A stretch of DNA of 41,834 nt from Desulfurispira natronophila. Its GTDB lineage: Bacteria; Chrysiogenota; Chrysiogenetes; Chrysiogenales; Chrysiogenaceae. Shown here one piece after another: positions 8,370 to 16,343 of this stretch (the stretch's first letter is position 1; each line of letters starts with the position of its first letter). Below the pieces are notes generated by a model. That model was not told where the DNA came from and ran no database searches. It worked only from the letters and a program-made list of their open reading frames with translations. Position numbers and translations under genes: made by a program. The stretch is taken from assembly GCF_014203025.1 (NCBI RefSeq), contig NZ_JACHID010000017.1, positions 1-41,834 on the forward strand, given 5' to 3'.

Positions 8370-9362
8370 ATGAGCCACCTTACGGAACAACAGCAGGACA
8401 TTCTGCTGGAAAGCGGCACCAACGAGCTTGAAATTGTGGAGTTTCAGCTGCATCGCCAGCTGTCTGACGGCACGGTCAAAGTAGGATATTTTGGCATCAA
8501 TGTGGCCAAGGTTCGGGAAATCATCCGGGTGCCGGAAACCACCGAGTACCCTAACTCGCACCCCAGTGTCTTGGGGATCTTCAATTTACGGGAGCGCCTG
8601 ATTCCCCTTATCGACCTGTCCCACTGGCTGCGCTTGGCGACCCCCAGCGAGTCCCGCCCAGAGCAAAAGGCTATTATCACTGAGTTTAATAATTCACAGA
8701 GCAGTTTTCTGGTAGACGGTATCAATCGCATTCACCGCATTTCCTGGGAGCACGTAGAGTCTCCCAGCCAGTTTTTGGAGAGTCGAGATTCCGATTGCGT
8801 CGTGGCCGTCATTCGCATGAGTAACCGCCTGATCATGATTCTCGATTTCGAAAAGATTTTTGCTGACATCAACCCCTCCCAGAGCATGGAGAGCTATGAT
8901 GTCAGTACTGACAAGAAGATTGATAAAGGCCAGGATATGGTGGAGCGACGTCAGAGTAAAACCGTATTTATTGCCGATGACTCTGCTTTTATCCGCAAGC
9001 TAATTCAGACGACCCTCTCCACCGCCGGATATCGCATTGTCAGCGCTAACGATGGCGCCGAGGCCTTTGACATGCTCATGGAGTATGAACAATCGGCCCG
9101 CCTGGAAGGGGTGCCCCTGGACAGCATGGTAAATCTGCTTATCAGCGATGTGGAAATGCCCCGCATGGATGGTCTGCACCTGGTCAAGCGTATGCGTGAG
9201 CGAGACGAGTTCCGCTATATGCCCATTCTCATGTTCTCATCCATTATGAGTGACGAAAACCGACGCAAGGCCCTGCAGCTTGGTGCCGATGATACCATTA
9301 CCAAGCCCCAGATCGGCAAGTTGCTGGAGCTTACCGACCACTACGTCTTTGGCGAAAGCTGA
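8370..9362 (+). CDS. cheV: Chemotaxis coupling protein CheV (CheW-REC)
   Basis: CheV couples chemoreceptors to the CheA kinase like CheW and carries a receiver domain that modulates this by phosphorylation. The 330-aa protein has a CheW-like domain (about 20-165; VLGIFNLRERLIPLIDL is characteristic) and a C-terminal receiver (about 197-325). The phospho-acceptor is D260 in LLISDVEMPRMDG, with the acidic pair D203/D204 (FIADDSA), the SS of MFSSI and the K of TITKPQ. The receiver holds a short extra loop (about 238-253), usual in CheV. The ribosome binding site is weak (GCGGGG). The stop is two bases before the glsA ATG, so the two are probably co-transcribed. Confidence 0.95.
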   Translation: MSHLTEQQQDILLESGTNELEIVEFQLHRQLSDGTVKVGYFGINVAKVREIIRVPETTEYPNSHPSVLGIFNLRERLIPLIDLSHWLRLATPSESRPEQKAIITEFNNSQSSFLVDGINRIHRISWEHVESPSQFLESRDSDCVVAVIRMSNRLIMILDFEKIFADINPSQSMESYDVSTDKKIDKGQDMVERRQSKTVFIADDSAFIRKLIQTTLSTAGYRIVSANDGAEAFDMLMEYEQSARLEGVPLDSMVNLLISDVEMPRMDGLHLVKRMRERDEFRYMPILMFSSIMSDENRRKALQLGADDTITKPQIGKLLELTDHYVFGES

Positions 9363-9364
9363 GG

Positions 9365-10279
9365 ATGGATTATCAAAGCACTCTTGATGAGATTTGCGCA
9401 GAGCTGAAGCCCAAACTGGGCATGGAAGGGGCTGTAGCCAATTACATTCCTGCCCTGGCGCGGATAGAGCCTTGCCAGTTTGGTATAGCCCTGCGCACTC
9501 GCAACGGCGAAGAAGCGTGGGCCGGGGATGCTACCACTCCCTTTTCCATTCAGAGTATATCCAAAGTATTTTCCCTGACCCTCGCCATGCGTCTGGTTGG
9601 GGAGCAGCTCTGGGAACGCATTGACCGGGAACCTTCCGGCAACCCCTTCAACTCCCTGATGCAGCTGGAAAGCGAACAGGGAATTCCCCGTAACCCCTTT
9701 ATCAATGCCGGCGCTATTGCCGTGGCTGATCGCCTGATAAGCAGCGGCTACGCCCCCAAGACGGAGATGTTGGACATGGTTTCCAGCCTCTGTGACGAAC
9801 CGATTGAGGTGGACCGCGAAGTGGCGGCCTCGGAAGCGGCTACTGGCTTCCGCAACGAGGCTATGGCCAGCTTTATTAAGAGCTTTGGTAAATTGGACAA
9901 CGACGTTGCCACGGTATTGGATCTGTACTATCGGCAGTGCGCCATTCGCATGAATGCCTTGCAGCTGGCCCGCGCCACGGGCTACCTGTGCCGCGACGGA
10001 GCTCACCCCTATAGCGGCATCCAGGTGATCAGTGACCGTCAGGCCCGCCGCATCAATGCCCTGATGCTCACCTGTGGCACCTACGATGCGGCTGGCGAAT
10101 TTGCCTTTCGTATCGGTATACCGTGCAAAAGTGGTGTGGGTGGAGGAATTATTGCCGTAGTACCTGACACCCTCAGTTTGTGCGTCTGGTCACCGGCGCT
10201 GGATGAAAATCACAATTCGGTACTGGGGCAAGAGGCGCTGGAGCTGTTTGCCAATCGAACGGGTCTGTCAATATTTTAG
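9365..10279 (+). CDS. glsA: Glutaminase A
   Basis: Hydrolyses glutamine to glutamate and ammonia in the cytoplasm; a serine-dependent enzyme of the beta-lactamase-like fold. The catalytic S-x-x-K is in PFSIQSISKVFSL (S64, K67). Family motifs RNPFINAGAIAV and the glycine-rich KSGVGGGI are present. The length, 304 aa, is typical. The start overlaps the end of cheV (TGAGGATG), so translation is probably coupled to it. Its last 12 bases overlap the 3' end of the convergent cysteine-synthase-like gene. It has no apparent promoter of its own. Confidence 0.95.
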   Translation: MDYQSTLDEICAELKPKLGMEGAVANYIPALARIEPCQFGIALRTRNGEEAWAGDATTPFSIQSISKVFSLTLAMRLVGEQLWERIDREPSGNPFNSLMQLESEQGIPRNPFINAGAIAVADRLISSGYAPKTEMLDMVSSLCDEPIEVDREVAASEAATGFRNEAMASFIKSFGKLDNDVATVLDLYYRQCAIRMNALQLARATGYLCRDGAHPYSGIQVISDRQARRINALMLTCGTYDAAGEFAFRIGIPCKSGVGGGIIAVVPDTLSLCVWSPALDENHNSVLGQEALELFANRTGLSIF

Positions 10280-11191
10280 GCCGGTATCACAGAGCATGGT
10301 AATCACATTGGGATGGGCACCTAGCTCCCGGCTTTGCAGCAGCTTAATGGCTGCGCAGACGTTAGCGGCGGCAGAGTAGCCTACATGCAGCCCTTCTTCA
10401 TTGGCCAGCCGCTGTCGAAACTCCGTGGCCTCTTCATCACTGACGCTGAAAAATCCATCGGCCAGCCCCGCTTCCCAATGGGGTGGTATCAGACCATAAC
10501 CCGTTCCCTGCAGCATATGCCCCGGTTTTTCCAGGGGTTTGCCAGCCAAAACCTCAGCTCCCTGCGGCTCAACGGCGTAGCAACGAATATTGGGCTGGGA
10601 GCGCTTGAGAAAGCGGGACGTTCCCACAAAGGTGCCGCCACTGCCCACGGCGGCCACAAAAGCGTCTATGGCACTGCCCAGCTCTTTCCACAGCTCAGGC
10701 CCGGTGCCCTCTTCATGGGCACGCATGCAACCATCGCGGTAAAATTGATTGACGTAGTAGGCTCCTCGCTCTTCGGCGATGCGTCGCGCCTCTTCCACCG
10801 CCGCTTCGATATCGGGGCCGGTGACTTTGCCTAAAGTGCCATTCACCTGGGGGACCAGAATCAGCTCAGCACCCAGGGAACGCAGCATGCGCGCCCGTTC
10901 CGGACTGTTGCCCCGGGACATGGTGGCAACAAAAGGATTGCCCAGCACGTTGCACACTACCGCCAGGCCGGCACCCATGTTACCGCTGGTCATTTCCACC
11001 ACCGGCTGGCCCTTTACCAGCTCGCCAGTGCGGTAGGCATCCTCAATGATTGCCAGGGCAGCCCGGTCCTTGACGCTGCCGCCGGGCTGTATAAACTCTG
11101 CCTTGGCCAGCAAGCGGCCGGGGCCGCGGTGGATACGGTCAAGGGCAATCAACGGAGTATTTCCAATCATGTCAAGGGTGCTGGCTAGCAT
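10268..11191 (-). CDS. Cysteine synthase family PLP enzyme
   Basis: A 307-aa fold-type II pyridoxal-phosphate enzyme that would make cysteine (or a related beta-replaced amino acid) from an activated serine. The PLP lysine is K41 in GGSVKDRA. The substrate loop is TSGNMGAGLA (68-77), where most cysteine synthases have TSGNTG. The phosphate-binding loop is GSGGTFVGTS. The N-terminal IGNTPLIAL is typical. It is more divergent than a standard CysK/CysM, and the C-terminus ends DTGLKY without the usual tail. It could use another sulfur donor or acceptor, so no specific symbol is given. It is convergent with glsA, with a 12-base overlap. Confidence 0.85.
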   Translation of the reverse strand: MLASTLDMIGNTPLIALDRIHRGPGRLLAKAEFIQPGGSVKDRAALAIIEDAYRTGELVKGQPVVEMTSGNMGAGLAVVCNVLGNPFVATMSRGNSPERARMLRSLGAELILVPQVNGTLGKVTGPDIEAAVEEARRIAEERGAYYVNQFYRDGCMRAHEEGTGPELWKELGSAIDAFVAAVGSGGTFVGTSRFLKRSQPNIRCYAVEPQGAEVLAGKPLEKPGHMLQGTGYGLIPPHWEAGLADGFFSVSDEEATEFRQRLANEEGLHVGYSAAANVCAAIKLLQSRELGAHPNVITMLCDTGLKY

Positions 11192-11225
11192 TTGTGGGGC
11201 TCCTGTTGTTGGATCATTAAATTTT

Positions 11226-11338
11226 TTAACAGCTTACTGTAGTGCTCACTCTTGTCAGGCCAATGAAAAGTCCTCCTGGTGCAAGGCACTCACGGAGCGA
11301 GCAACACCGCAGATGGAGGTTTTTCAGCAGCCTGTTAA
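11226..11338. repeat. Palindromic intergenic repeat, copy 1
   Basis: Outer arms TTAACAG (11226-11232) and CTGTTAA (11332-11338) flank a core at 11265-11326. Within the core AAAAGTCCTCC pairs with GGAGGTTTTT. The 62-base core matches the copy at 17951-18012 in 51 positions without gaps. It lies between two head-to-tail minus-strand genes and has no coding content. Confidence 0.75.
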
Positions 11339-11341
11339 GGG

Positions 11342-11917
11342 CTACAGCTTCTGCAGAACATCGCAGAGCCCTGACTGCTGCAAATACTGGGCGACCCCGG
11401 CGGGCACCAGGTGCTCCCATGGCTGATTGCTGCGCATGCGCTCCCGCACCTCGGTGGCGGTGGTGAAGCGCTCGGCCATGCTGCGGCGCCACAGGACTTC
11501 CACGCAAAAACCCAGCTCTTCAAAGAGCTTGGTTTTGCGCTCGCCCCAGTCGTCGTAGATAGTGACATACATGGCGGCACTGGTGGGGACGTAGTACTTG
11601 AGAAGCGGGGGAGTATGCACGGGAAAAGGCACAACCGCAAAATCGGCGGGGGAGATGCCCTCCCCCACCAGGGTGTGACGTATCATGTGCATGCGTTCGT
11701 AAAAAGTGAAGGGGAAGATGGGGTCCTGTAAACTGCGGTAGGGAGCAGGCCCCCTGTCCACCGCTTCATCGTGGCGGCGGGAGAAGTAAGAGCGCTGGGG
11801 ATCACAGTCAGAAATGCCGACATAAAGAAAGTCACAACGCTCCTTGCAAGCCAGCAGGTACTCCACGTGACCCTTGTGTATCAGATGAAACCGCCCCTGG
11901 GCGATGCCTTCACGCAC
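11342..11917 (-). CDS. Nicotinamide-nucleotide adenylyltransferase-like protein
   Basis: A 191-aa nucleotidyltransferase of the HxGH superfamily. The N-terminal signature GRFHLIHKGHVEYL (8-21) has the H-x-G-H variant HKGH. The C-terminal ATATEVRERM-type motif (around 152-160, TTATEVRERM) corresponds to the ISTTxxR region of NMN adenylyltransferases. The likely reaction is adenylation of NMN to NAD, as in NadM-type enzymes. It starts four bases after the ettA stop, so the two genes probably form one transcript. Substrate specificity cannot be proven from the sequence; other adenylyl- or cytidylyltransferases share this fold. Confidence 0.75.
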   Translation of the reverse strand: MREGIAQGRFHLIHKGHVEYLLACKERCDFLYVGISDCDPQRSYFSRRHDEAVDRGPAPYRSLQDPIFPFTFYERMHMIRHTLVGEGISPADFAVVPFPVHTPPLLKYYVPTSAAMYVTIYDDWGERKTKLFEELGFCVEVLWRRSMAERFTTATEVRERMRSNQPWEHLVPAGVAQYLQQSGLCDVLQKL

Positions 11918-11921
11918 TGGA

Positions 11922-13598
11922 CTACCGGGTCAACTGCCGATATTTAATGCGGTGGGGGCGGTCAGCCTCTGGCCCCAGGCGCTTCTTGCGATCCGCCTCG
12001 TACTCGGAGTAGTTCCCCTCAAACCACACCACCTGACTGTCACCCTCAAAGGCGAGAATGTGGGTAGCGATGCGGTCCAGAAACCAGCGGTCGTGAGTGA
12101 TCACCACGGCGCAACCGGCAAAGTTCTCCAGGGCTTCTTCCAGAGCCCGCATGGTGTTAACATCCAGGTCGTTGGTAGGCTCGTCCAGCAGCAGCACGTT
12201 GGCACCTTCTTTAAGCATTTTGGCCAGGTGCACCCGGTTGCGCTCGCCACCGGAGATATTAGCCACCTTTTTCTGCTGATCGGCGCCGGAAAAATTGAAA
12301 CGGGCCACATAGGCGCGGGAGTTTACCAGCTGCTTGCCCAGCTCCAGCTGGTCCTGGCCATCACTGATCTCCTCCCATATGCTGTTGTTGGAGTCCAGCT
12401 CCCGGCCCTGATCCACATAGGCCAGCTTGACCGTCTCGCCCAGGCGAATGGTGCCCTTGTCCGGCTTCTCCTGACCACTGATCATGCGAAAGAGGGTACT
12501 CTTGCCGGCACCATTGGGGCCAATCACCCCGACGATACCGCCGGGAGGCAGGGAGAAATTCATGTCTTCCACCAGCAGGTGATCGCCGTAGCCCTTGCTG
12601 ACGCCTTCGGCATCTATCACCACATCGCCCAGGCGAGGGCCGGGGGGGATGTAGAGTTCCAGATCCTTGGAGCGCTTTTCCCCTTCTTCGCTGAGAAGTC
12701 TTTCATAGGCATTGAGGCGGGCCTTGCTTTTGGACTGGCGACCCTTGGGGCTCATGCGTATCCATTCCAACTCCCGGGCCAGGGTCTTCTGACGGTTGGT
12801 TTCGGATTTTTCCTCCTGCCGCAGGCGCTCCTGCTTCTGTTCCAGCCAGGAGGAATAGTTGCCTTTCCAGGGAATGCCCTCACCCCTATCCAGCTCCAAA
12901 ATCCAGCCCGCTACATTGTCCAGGAAGTAGCGATCGTGAGTTACGGCAATGATAGTGCCTTCGTACTGCTGCAGGTGGTGCTCCAGCCAGGCCACCGACT
13001 CGGCGTCCAGGTGGTTGGTGGGCTCGTCCAGCAGCAAAATATCCGGCTTCTGCAATAGCAGGCGACACAAGGCCACGCGGCGCTTTTCACCACCGGAAAG
13101 AACGTTTACCGGTGCATCGCCGGGGGGACAACGCAGGGCGTCCATGGCCATTTCCAGCCGGGAATCCAGATCCCAGGCATCCTGGGCGTCTAGTTTTTCC
13201 TGCACTTGGGCCTGGCGGTCACACAGCTTGGTCATCTCATCGTCGTCCATGGGTTCGCCAAACTTGAGATTGATCTCCTCGAATTCCTTGAGCAGATCCA
13301 CGGTCTCCTGGGCACCTTCCTCCACTACTTCCCGCACTGTCTTGCTGCTATCCACCAAGGGTTCCTGCTCCAGAAAACCCACGGTGTAGCCGGGTGCAAG
13401 GGTGGTTTCGCCGTTGAAGTCCTTGTCCACCCCGGCCAAAATGCGCAAAAGAGTACTCTTACCCGCACCGTTGAGACCCAGTACGCCAATCTTCGCTCCG
13501 TAAAAGTAGGAGAGGGAGATGTCCTTAAGAACCGGTTTTTTGTTATGATACTTGCTCACCTTGCTCATGGAGTAGATGATCTTGTTGGCTTCGCTCAT
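11922..13598 (-). CDS. ettA: Energy-dependent translational throttle protein EttA (ABC-F)
   Basis: A soluble ABC-F protein with two ATPase cassettes and no membrane segments; EttA binds the ribosomal E site and gates the first elongation step according to ATP/ADP. The first Walker A is GLNGAGKST (41-49) with signature [11 protein letters not shown] and Walker [13 protein letters not shown]. The second cassette has [20 protein letters not shown] and [12 protein letters not shown]. The linker (arm and P-site-interacting region, [17 protein letters not shown]) is typical of EttA, as is the C-terminus [11 protein letters not shown]. Length 558 aa. The ATG at 13596-13598 has AGGAGG upstream; a longer frame from 13637 has not. 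Confidence 0.96.
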   Translation of the reverse strand: MSEANKIIYSMSKVSKYHNKKPVLKDISLSYFYGAKIGVLGLNGAGKSTLLRILAGVDKDFNGETTLAPGYTVGFLEQEPLVDSSKTVREVVEEGAQETVDLLKEFEEINLKFGEPMDDDEMTKLCDRQAQVQEKLDAQDAWDLDSRLEMAMDALRCPPGDAPVNVLSGGEKRRVALCRLLLQKPDILLLDEPTNHLDAESVAWLEHHLQQYEGTIIAVTHDRYFLDNVAGWILELDRGEGIPWKGNYSSWLEQKQERLRQEEKSETNRQKTLARELEWIRMSPKGRQSKSKARLNAYERLLSEEGEKRSKDLELYIPPGPRLGDVVIDAEGVSKGYGDHLLVEDMNFSLPPGGIVGVIGPNGAGKSTLFRMISGQEKPDKGTIRLGETVKLAYVDQGRELDSNNSIWEEISDGQDQLELGKQLVNSRAYVARFNFSGADQQKKVANISGGERNRVHLAKMLKEGANVLLLDEPTNDLDVNTMRALEEALENFAGCAVVITHDRWFLDRIATHILAFEGDSQVVWFEGNYSEYEADRKKRLGPEADRPHRIKYRQLTR

Positions 13599-13677
13599 GT
13601 TATGTTTTCCTCCTGTAACGGTTACGGTAAAACGCAAGTATAACCTTTCAGAACCTTCCCGTCAAAAGGAGCCTCCA

Positions 13678-14427
13678 ATGGAATACTCACCAGTCAGTCT
13701 CACCGTCCTTGGTTCCGGCTCTGCGGTTCCCTTCCAACAGCGGGCTTCGGCCAGTTATCTACTGCGCTGCGGCAACAGCTGCGTGCTACTGGATGCCGGT
13801 TTCTGGGTGATGGAGCGACTGGAGCAAACAGGCACAACATTTGATGACATTGACGCCATTTTCATCTCCCACCGCCACCCGGATCACTGCATGGGGCTGA
13901 TCCACCTGCTCTTTGCCAGCCGCCATCCATCGTGCCAGCGCACCCGCCCCCTGAAAATATTTGGCTTTAACGGTCTTGCAGGCTATTTAGAGGAGTTTCG
14001 CAGTCTGCTGGGCAGCTGGATTGAGCCTCCCTTTGCCCTGGAAGTTGACGAATCCACCAGCGGAAGCCTGGGTCCCTTTCTCTGGCAAAACTTTGCCGTA
14101 CACCACAGCCAGGATGCGGTGGGAATCAGGATCCAGTGCTATGAAAAGCGCATCGTCTATACCGGAGATACCGGCTACCACGACGATCTCATTGCCCATT
14201 GCCGTGAAGCGGACCTGCTGATTGCCGACTGCGGTGCCAGTCGCCACCAGCCCCTTGATGGGCACATGCATGTTGACCAGATACTCCATCTAGCGCAGCA
14301 GGCACAGGTCAAACACCTGCTGCAGAGCCACTTCTATCCAGAGACGGAGCCGCTTTCGCAGCAAAAAACCAGGAACTTCCGTTTTTTGTGTCAGGAAGCT
14401 ACGGATCTGTTGACAATTGCGTTTTAA
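13678..14427 (+). CDS. MBL-fold metallohydrolase (RNase Z/arylsulfatase-like)
   Basis: A 249-aa metallo-beta-lactamase-fold hydrolase. The zinc-binding motif HRHPDH is at 65-70, followed by further ligands in AVHHSQDAV, GDTGYHDDL and LQSHFYP. The N-terminal LTVLGSGSAVP is typical of the RNase Z/ElaC and phosphodiesterase branch. It lacks the long exosite insert of true tRNase Z, so it may act on another phosphodiester or ester. The start at 13678 has an AAAAGGAG site; the frame is open upstream but overlaps the divergent ettA leader. The two genes share a short divergent promoter region of about 80 bases. Confidence 0.85.
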   Translation: MEYSPVSLTVLGSGSAVPFQQRASASYLLRCGNSCVLLDAGFWVMERLEQTGTTFDDIDAIFISHRHPDHCMGLIHLLFASRHPSCQRTRPLKIFGFNGLAGYLEEFRSLLGSWIEPPFALEVDESTSGSLGPFLWQNFAVHHSQDAVGIRIQCYEKRIVYTGDTGYHDDLIAHCREADLLIADCGASRHQPLDGHMHVDQILHLAQQAQVKHLLQSHFYPETEPLSQQKTRNFRFLCQEATDLLTIAF

Positions 14428-14550
14428 TGTAACATAAAAACGTCTGCTGCTTTTCAACGTTGCTAAAACGCCAGTCAATCCTTCTCGCCCTGGCAACTGC
14501 TTGCGCACCGCGCTCACTTGACAACTGAGCTTTTCCTGTGTGGACAATAT

Positions 14551-14581
14551 TTGATCGTAACGCTAAGCAATGTGCAATAAT
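14551..14581 (+). promoter_or_regulatory. Sigma-70 extended -10 promoter candidate for the antiporter
   Basis: TTGATC (14551-14556) as -35 and AATAAT (14576-14581) as -10, preceded by TGC, which makes an extended -10 element. The 19-base spacer is long, but the extended -10 can compensate. The predicted start, about 14588, coincides with the first hairpin of the leader. Confidence 0.4.
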
Positions 14582-14586
14582 GCGTT

Positions 14587-14659
14587 CACCTCTTCTGAAA
14601 AGAAAAGGTGAAGCACGGCGTCAGGGAAGAGGCACTGGCGCAAGTGCTGAATTAACGCC
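14587..14659 (+). promoter_or_regulatory. Structured 5' leader RNA, possible riboswitch
   Basis: First stem: CACCTCTTCT and AGAAAAGGTG (one mismatch) close a GAAA tetraloop at 14587-14610. Second structure: an outer stem GGCGT (14617-14621) with ACGCC (14655-14659) encloses an inner stem GCACT/AGTGC (14632-14636, 14643-14647), with unpaired purine-rich CAGGGAAGAG and TGAATTA between. This nested architecture lies about 70 bases before the antiporter start. I cannot match it to a riboswitch class I know. Confidence 0.4.
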
Positions 14660-14728
14660 TCATTCCATCGCGAAAAAATAAGCCTTTGATCTTTGTAATA
14701 CATTAGCAAGCTATTTTGGAGTGCACCT

Positions 14729-16324
14729 ATGCTCGTAATACTGGTGAGTTTTGCCTTTGGTTTCGGTCTGGCCTTAACCCGAATCGGCCTGCCCCCTATG
14801 GTGGGATTTTTATTAGCCGGCTTTGCTTACAATATGGCCGGGCTGGTTCCTCCAGACGGTCTGGACTTTGTGGCAGGCTTAGGGATCACCCTACTGCTTT
14901 TTTCCATTGGACTCAAACTGGACGTCAAAGGGTTGCTCAAGCCTGAAATTTGGGCCAGCGCTGCCTTTCACATGGTTCTTTCCACCTCGTTTATGTGCGG
15001 GGCCCTGTTGCTGGCAAAGTACTGGTTTAACTCACCGCTGCTGGATATTTCTCTGGCGACACTGTTAGTACTGGGCTTTGCCCTTTCTTTTTCCTCGACA
15101 GTATTTGCGGTCAAGGTGCTGGAAGAAAAGGGAGACATGACAGCTTTCTACGGCAAAGTTGCTATTGGTATACTGATTATGCAGGATCTTTTTGCCGTGA
15201 TATTTCTTTCTGCATCAGAAGGAACTTTGCCAAGCTACTGGGCCTTGCTAGTGCTGGGTCTGCCGCTTCTGCGACCTGTGCTTTACCGGCTGATGGACAT
15301 GGCTGGCCACGGTGAGCTTTTTATCCTGTGCGGCCTCTTTATAGCACTGGGAGTTGGGGCAGAAGGGTTTTCTTTGCTAGGACTGAAGCCTGATCTGGGA
15401 GCTTTGGTCATGGGAGTCATGATCGCGGGGCACCCGAAGGCAGCGGAGCTTTCCCGGGCTCTGTTTGGTTTCAAGGAGCTGATGCTAGTGGGCTTTTTCC
15501 TCTCCATTGGCATGACCGGGTTGCCCACCATGGAGATGCTGCTGGCTGCCATCCTGCTGTGCCTGCTCTTGCCTTTCAAATCTACGCTCTACCTGCTTAT
15601 CGTCAGTCGTTTCGGACTTCGTTCCCGCACCAGCCTGCTTACGACCCTGAGCCTGACCAACTACTCCGAATTTGGGCTTATTGTCGCAGCCATAGCTGTC
15701 TCACAGGGTATACTCAGCCCCGAGTGGTTGCTGATCATAGCCATAACCGTCAGCCTGAGCTTTGCTCTCTCAGCCCCCTTGAGCCGCTATTCGGAACAGT
15801 TGTACCGCTGGACAAGTGGTAAATTGATTCCCTTTGAAACCCGGCGGGTGCATCCCAATGACGCCGCTATTGATGTAGGTGTCGCCAGGGTGGTTGTTTT
15901 TGGTATGGGACGGATTGGCACTGGAGCCTATGATGAGCTGGTAAATATCTATGGTGAAAATGTTTGCGGAGTAGAGCACGACCCGGCCAGGGTAGATCGG
16001 CACCGAGCCGCCGGGCGAAACGTCGTACTGGGTGATGCCACGGATACAGACTTTTGGCTAAGACTCCAGATGGATCCCTACCTTGAGTTTATTGTTCTGG
16101 CTATGCCAAGTCATTGCGGCAATATCTTTGCTGCTCATCAGATACGCAACCTAGGGATAAGTTGTCAGGTTGCCGCCATTGCCAAATACCCCGATGAGGT
16201 GGAGGAGTTGCACCAGCTGGGCATCTGTGCTGCGTACGACATGTACGAGGAGGCCGGCAGTGGGTTGGTGCAACATGCCATGAGGGGCTGTGACCTGAAA
16301 GCTCCCTCTCCCTCTGAGGCCTGA
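14729..16324 (+). CDS. CPA2-family cation:proton antiporter with TrkA-N (RCK) domain
   Basis: A 531-aa inner-membrane antiporter of the KefB/KefC type, exchanging K+ or Na+ for H+. The first 370 residues hold about twelve hydrophobic segments, including the GLELR-like region FSIGLKLDVKGLL and the core segment FALSFSSTVFAVKVLEE typical of CPA2. The C-terminal part (about 388-510) is a Rossmann-type RCK domain with GMGRIGTGAYDEL and the acidic end of the second strand in VCGVEHD, so NAD(H) or a nucleotide probably gates transport. There is no TrkA-C domain. The ATG at 14729 follows TTGGAG. It is convergent with rtcB, 19 bases apart, and has a structured leader. Confidence 0.88.
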   Translation: MLVILVSFAFGFGLALTRIGLPPMVGFLLAGFAYNMAGLVPPDGLDFVAGLGITLLLFSIGLKLDVKGLLKPEIWASAAFHMVLSTSFMCGALLLAKYWFNSPLLDISLATLLVLGFALSFSSTVFAVKVLEEKGDMTAFYGKVAIGILIMQDLFAVIFLSASEGTLPSYWALLVLGLPLLRPVLYRLMDMAGHGELFILCGLFIALGVGAEGFSLLGLKPDLGALVMGVMIAGHPKAAELSRALFGFKELMLVGFFLSIGMTGLPTMEMLLAAILLCLLLPFKSTLYLLIVSRFGLRSRTSLLTTLSLTNYSEFGLIVAAIAVSQGILSPEWLLIIAITVSLSFALSAPLSRYSEQLYRWTSGKLIPFETRRVHPNDAAIDVGVARVVVFGMGRIGTGAYDELVNIYGENVCGVEHDPARVDRHRAAGRNVVLGDATDTDFWLRLQMDPYLEFIVLAMPSHCGNIFAAHQIRNLGISCQVAAIAKYPDEVEELHQLGICAAYDMYEEAGSGLVQHAMRGCDLKAPSPSEA

Positions 16325-16343
16325 AAAACACTCGCAACCGAAT

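Larger units (their letters stand above)
14428..14728. other. Intergenic region with promoter and structured leader of the antiporter gene
   Basis: About 300 bases. The first half shows nothing I recognise apart from an isolated TTGACA at 14518. The second half has an extended -10 promoter candidate (14551-14581), then two strong RNA stem structures (14587-14610 and 14617-14659), then the ribosome binding site TTGGAG at about 14716. Confidence 0.5.

Noticed and set aside
11904-13058. 384-codon plus-strand open frame opposite ettA
   Set aside because: Antisense shadow of the ABC-F gene.
14518-14550. Promoter with TTGACA at 14518 for the antiporter
   Set aside because: No good -10 at 16-18 bases; the extended -10 at 14573-14581 is a better candidate.
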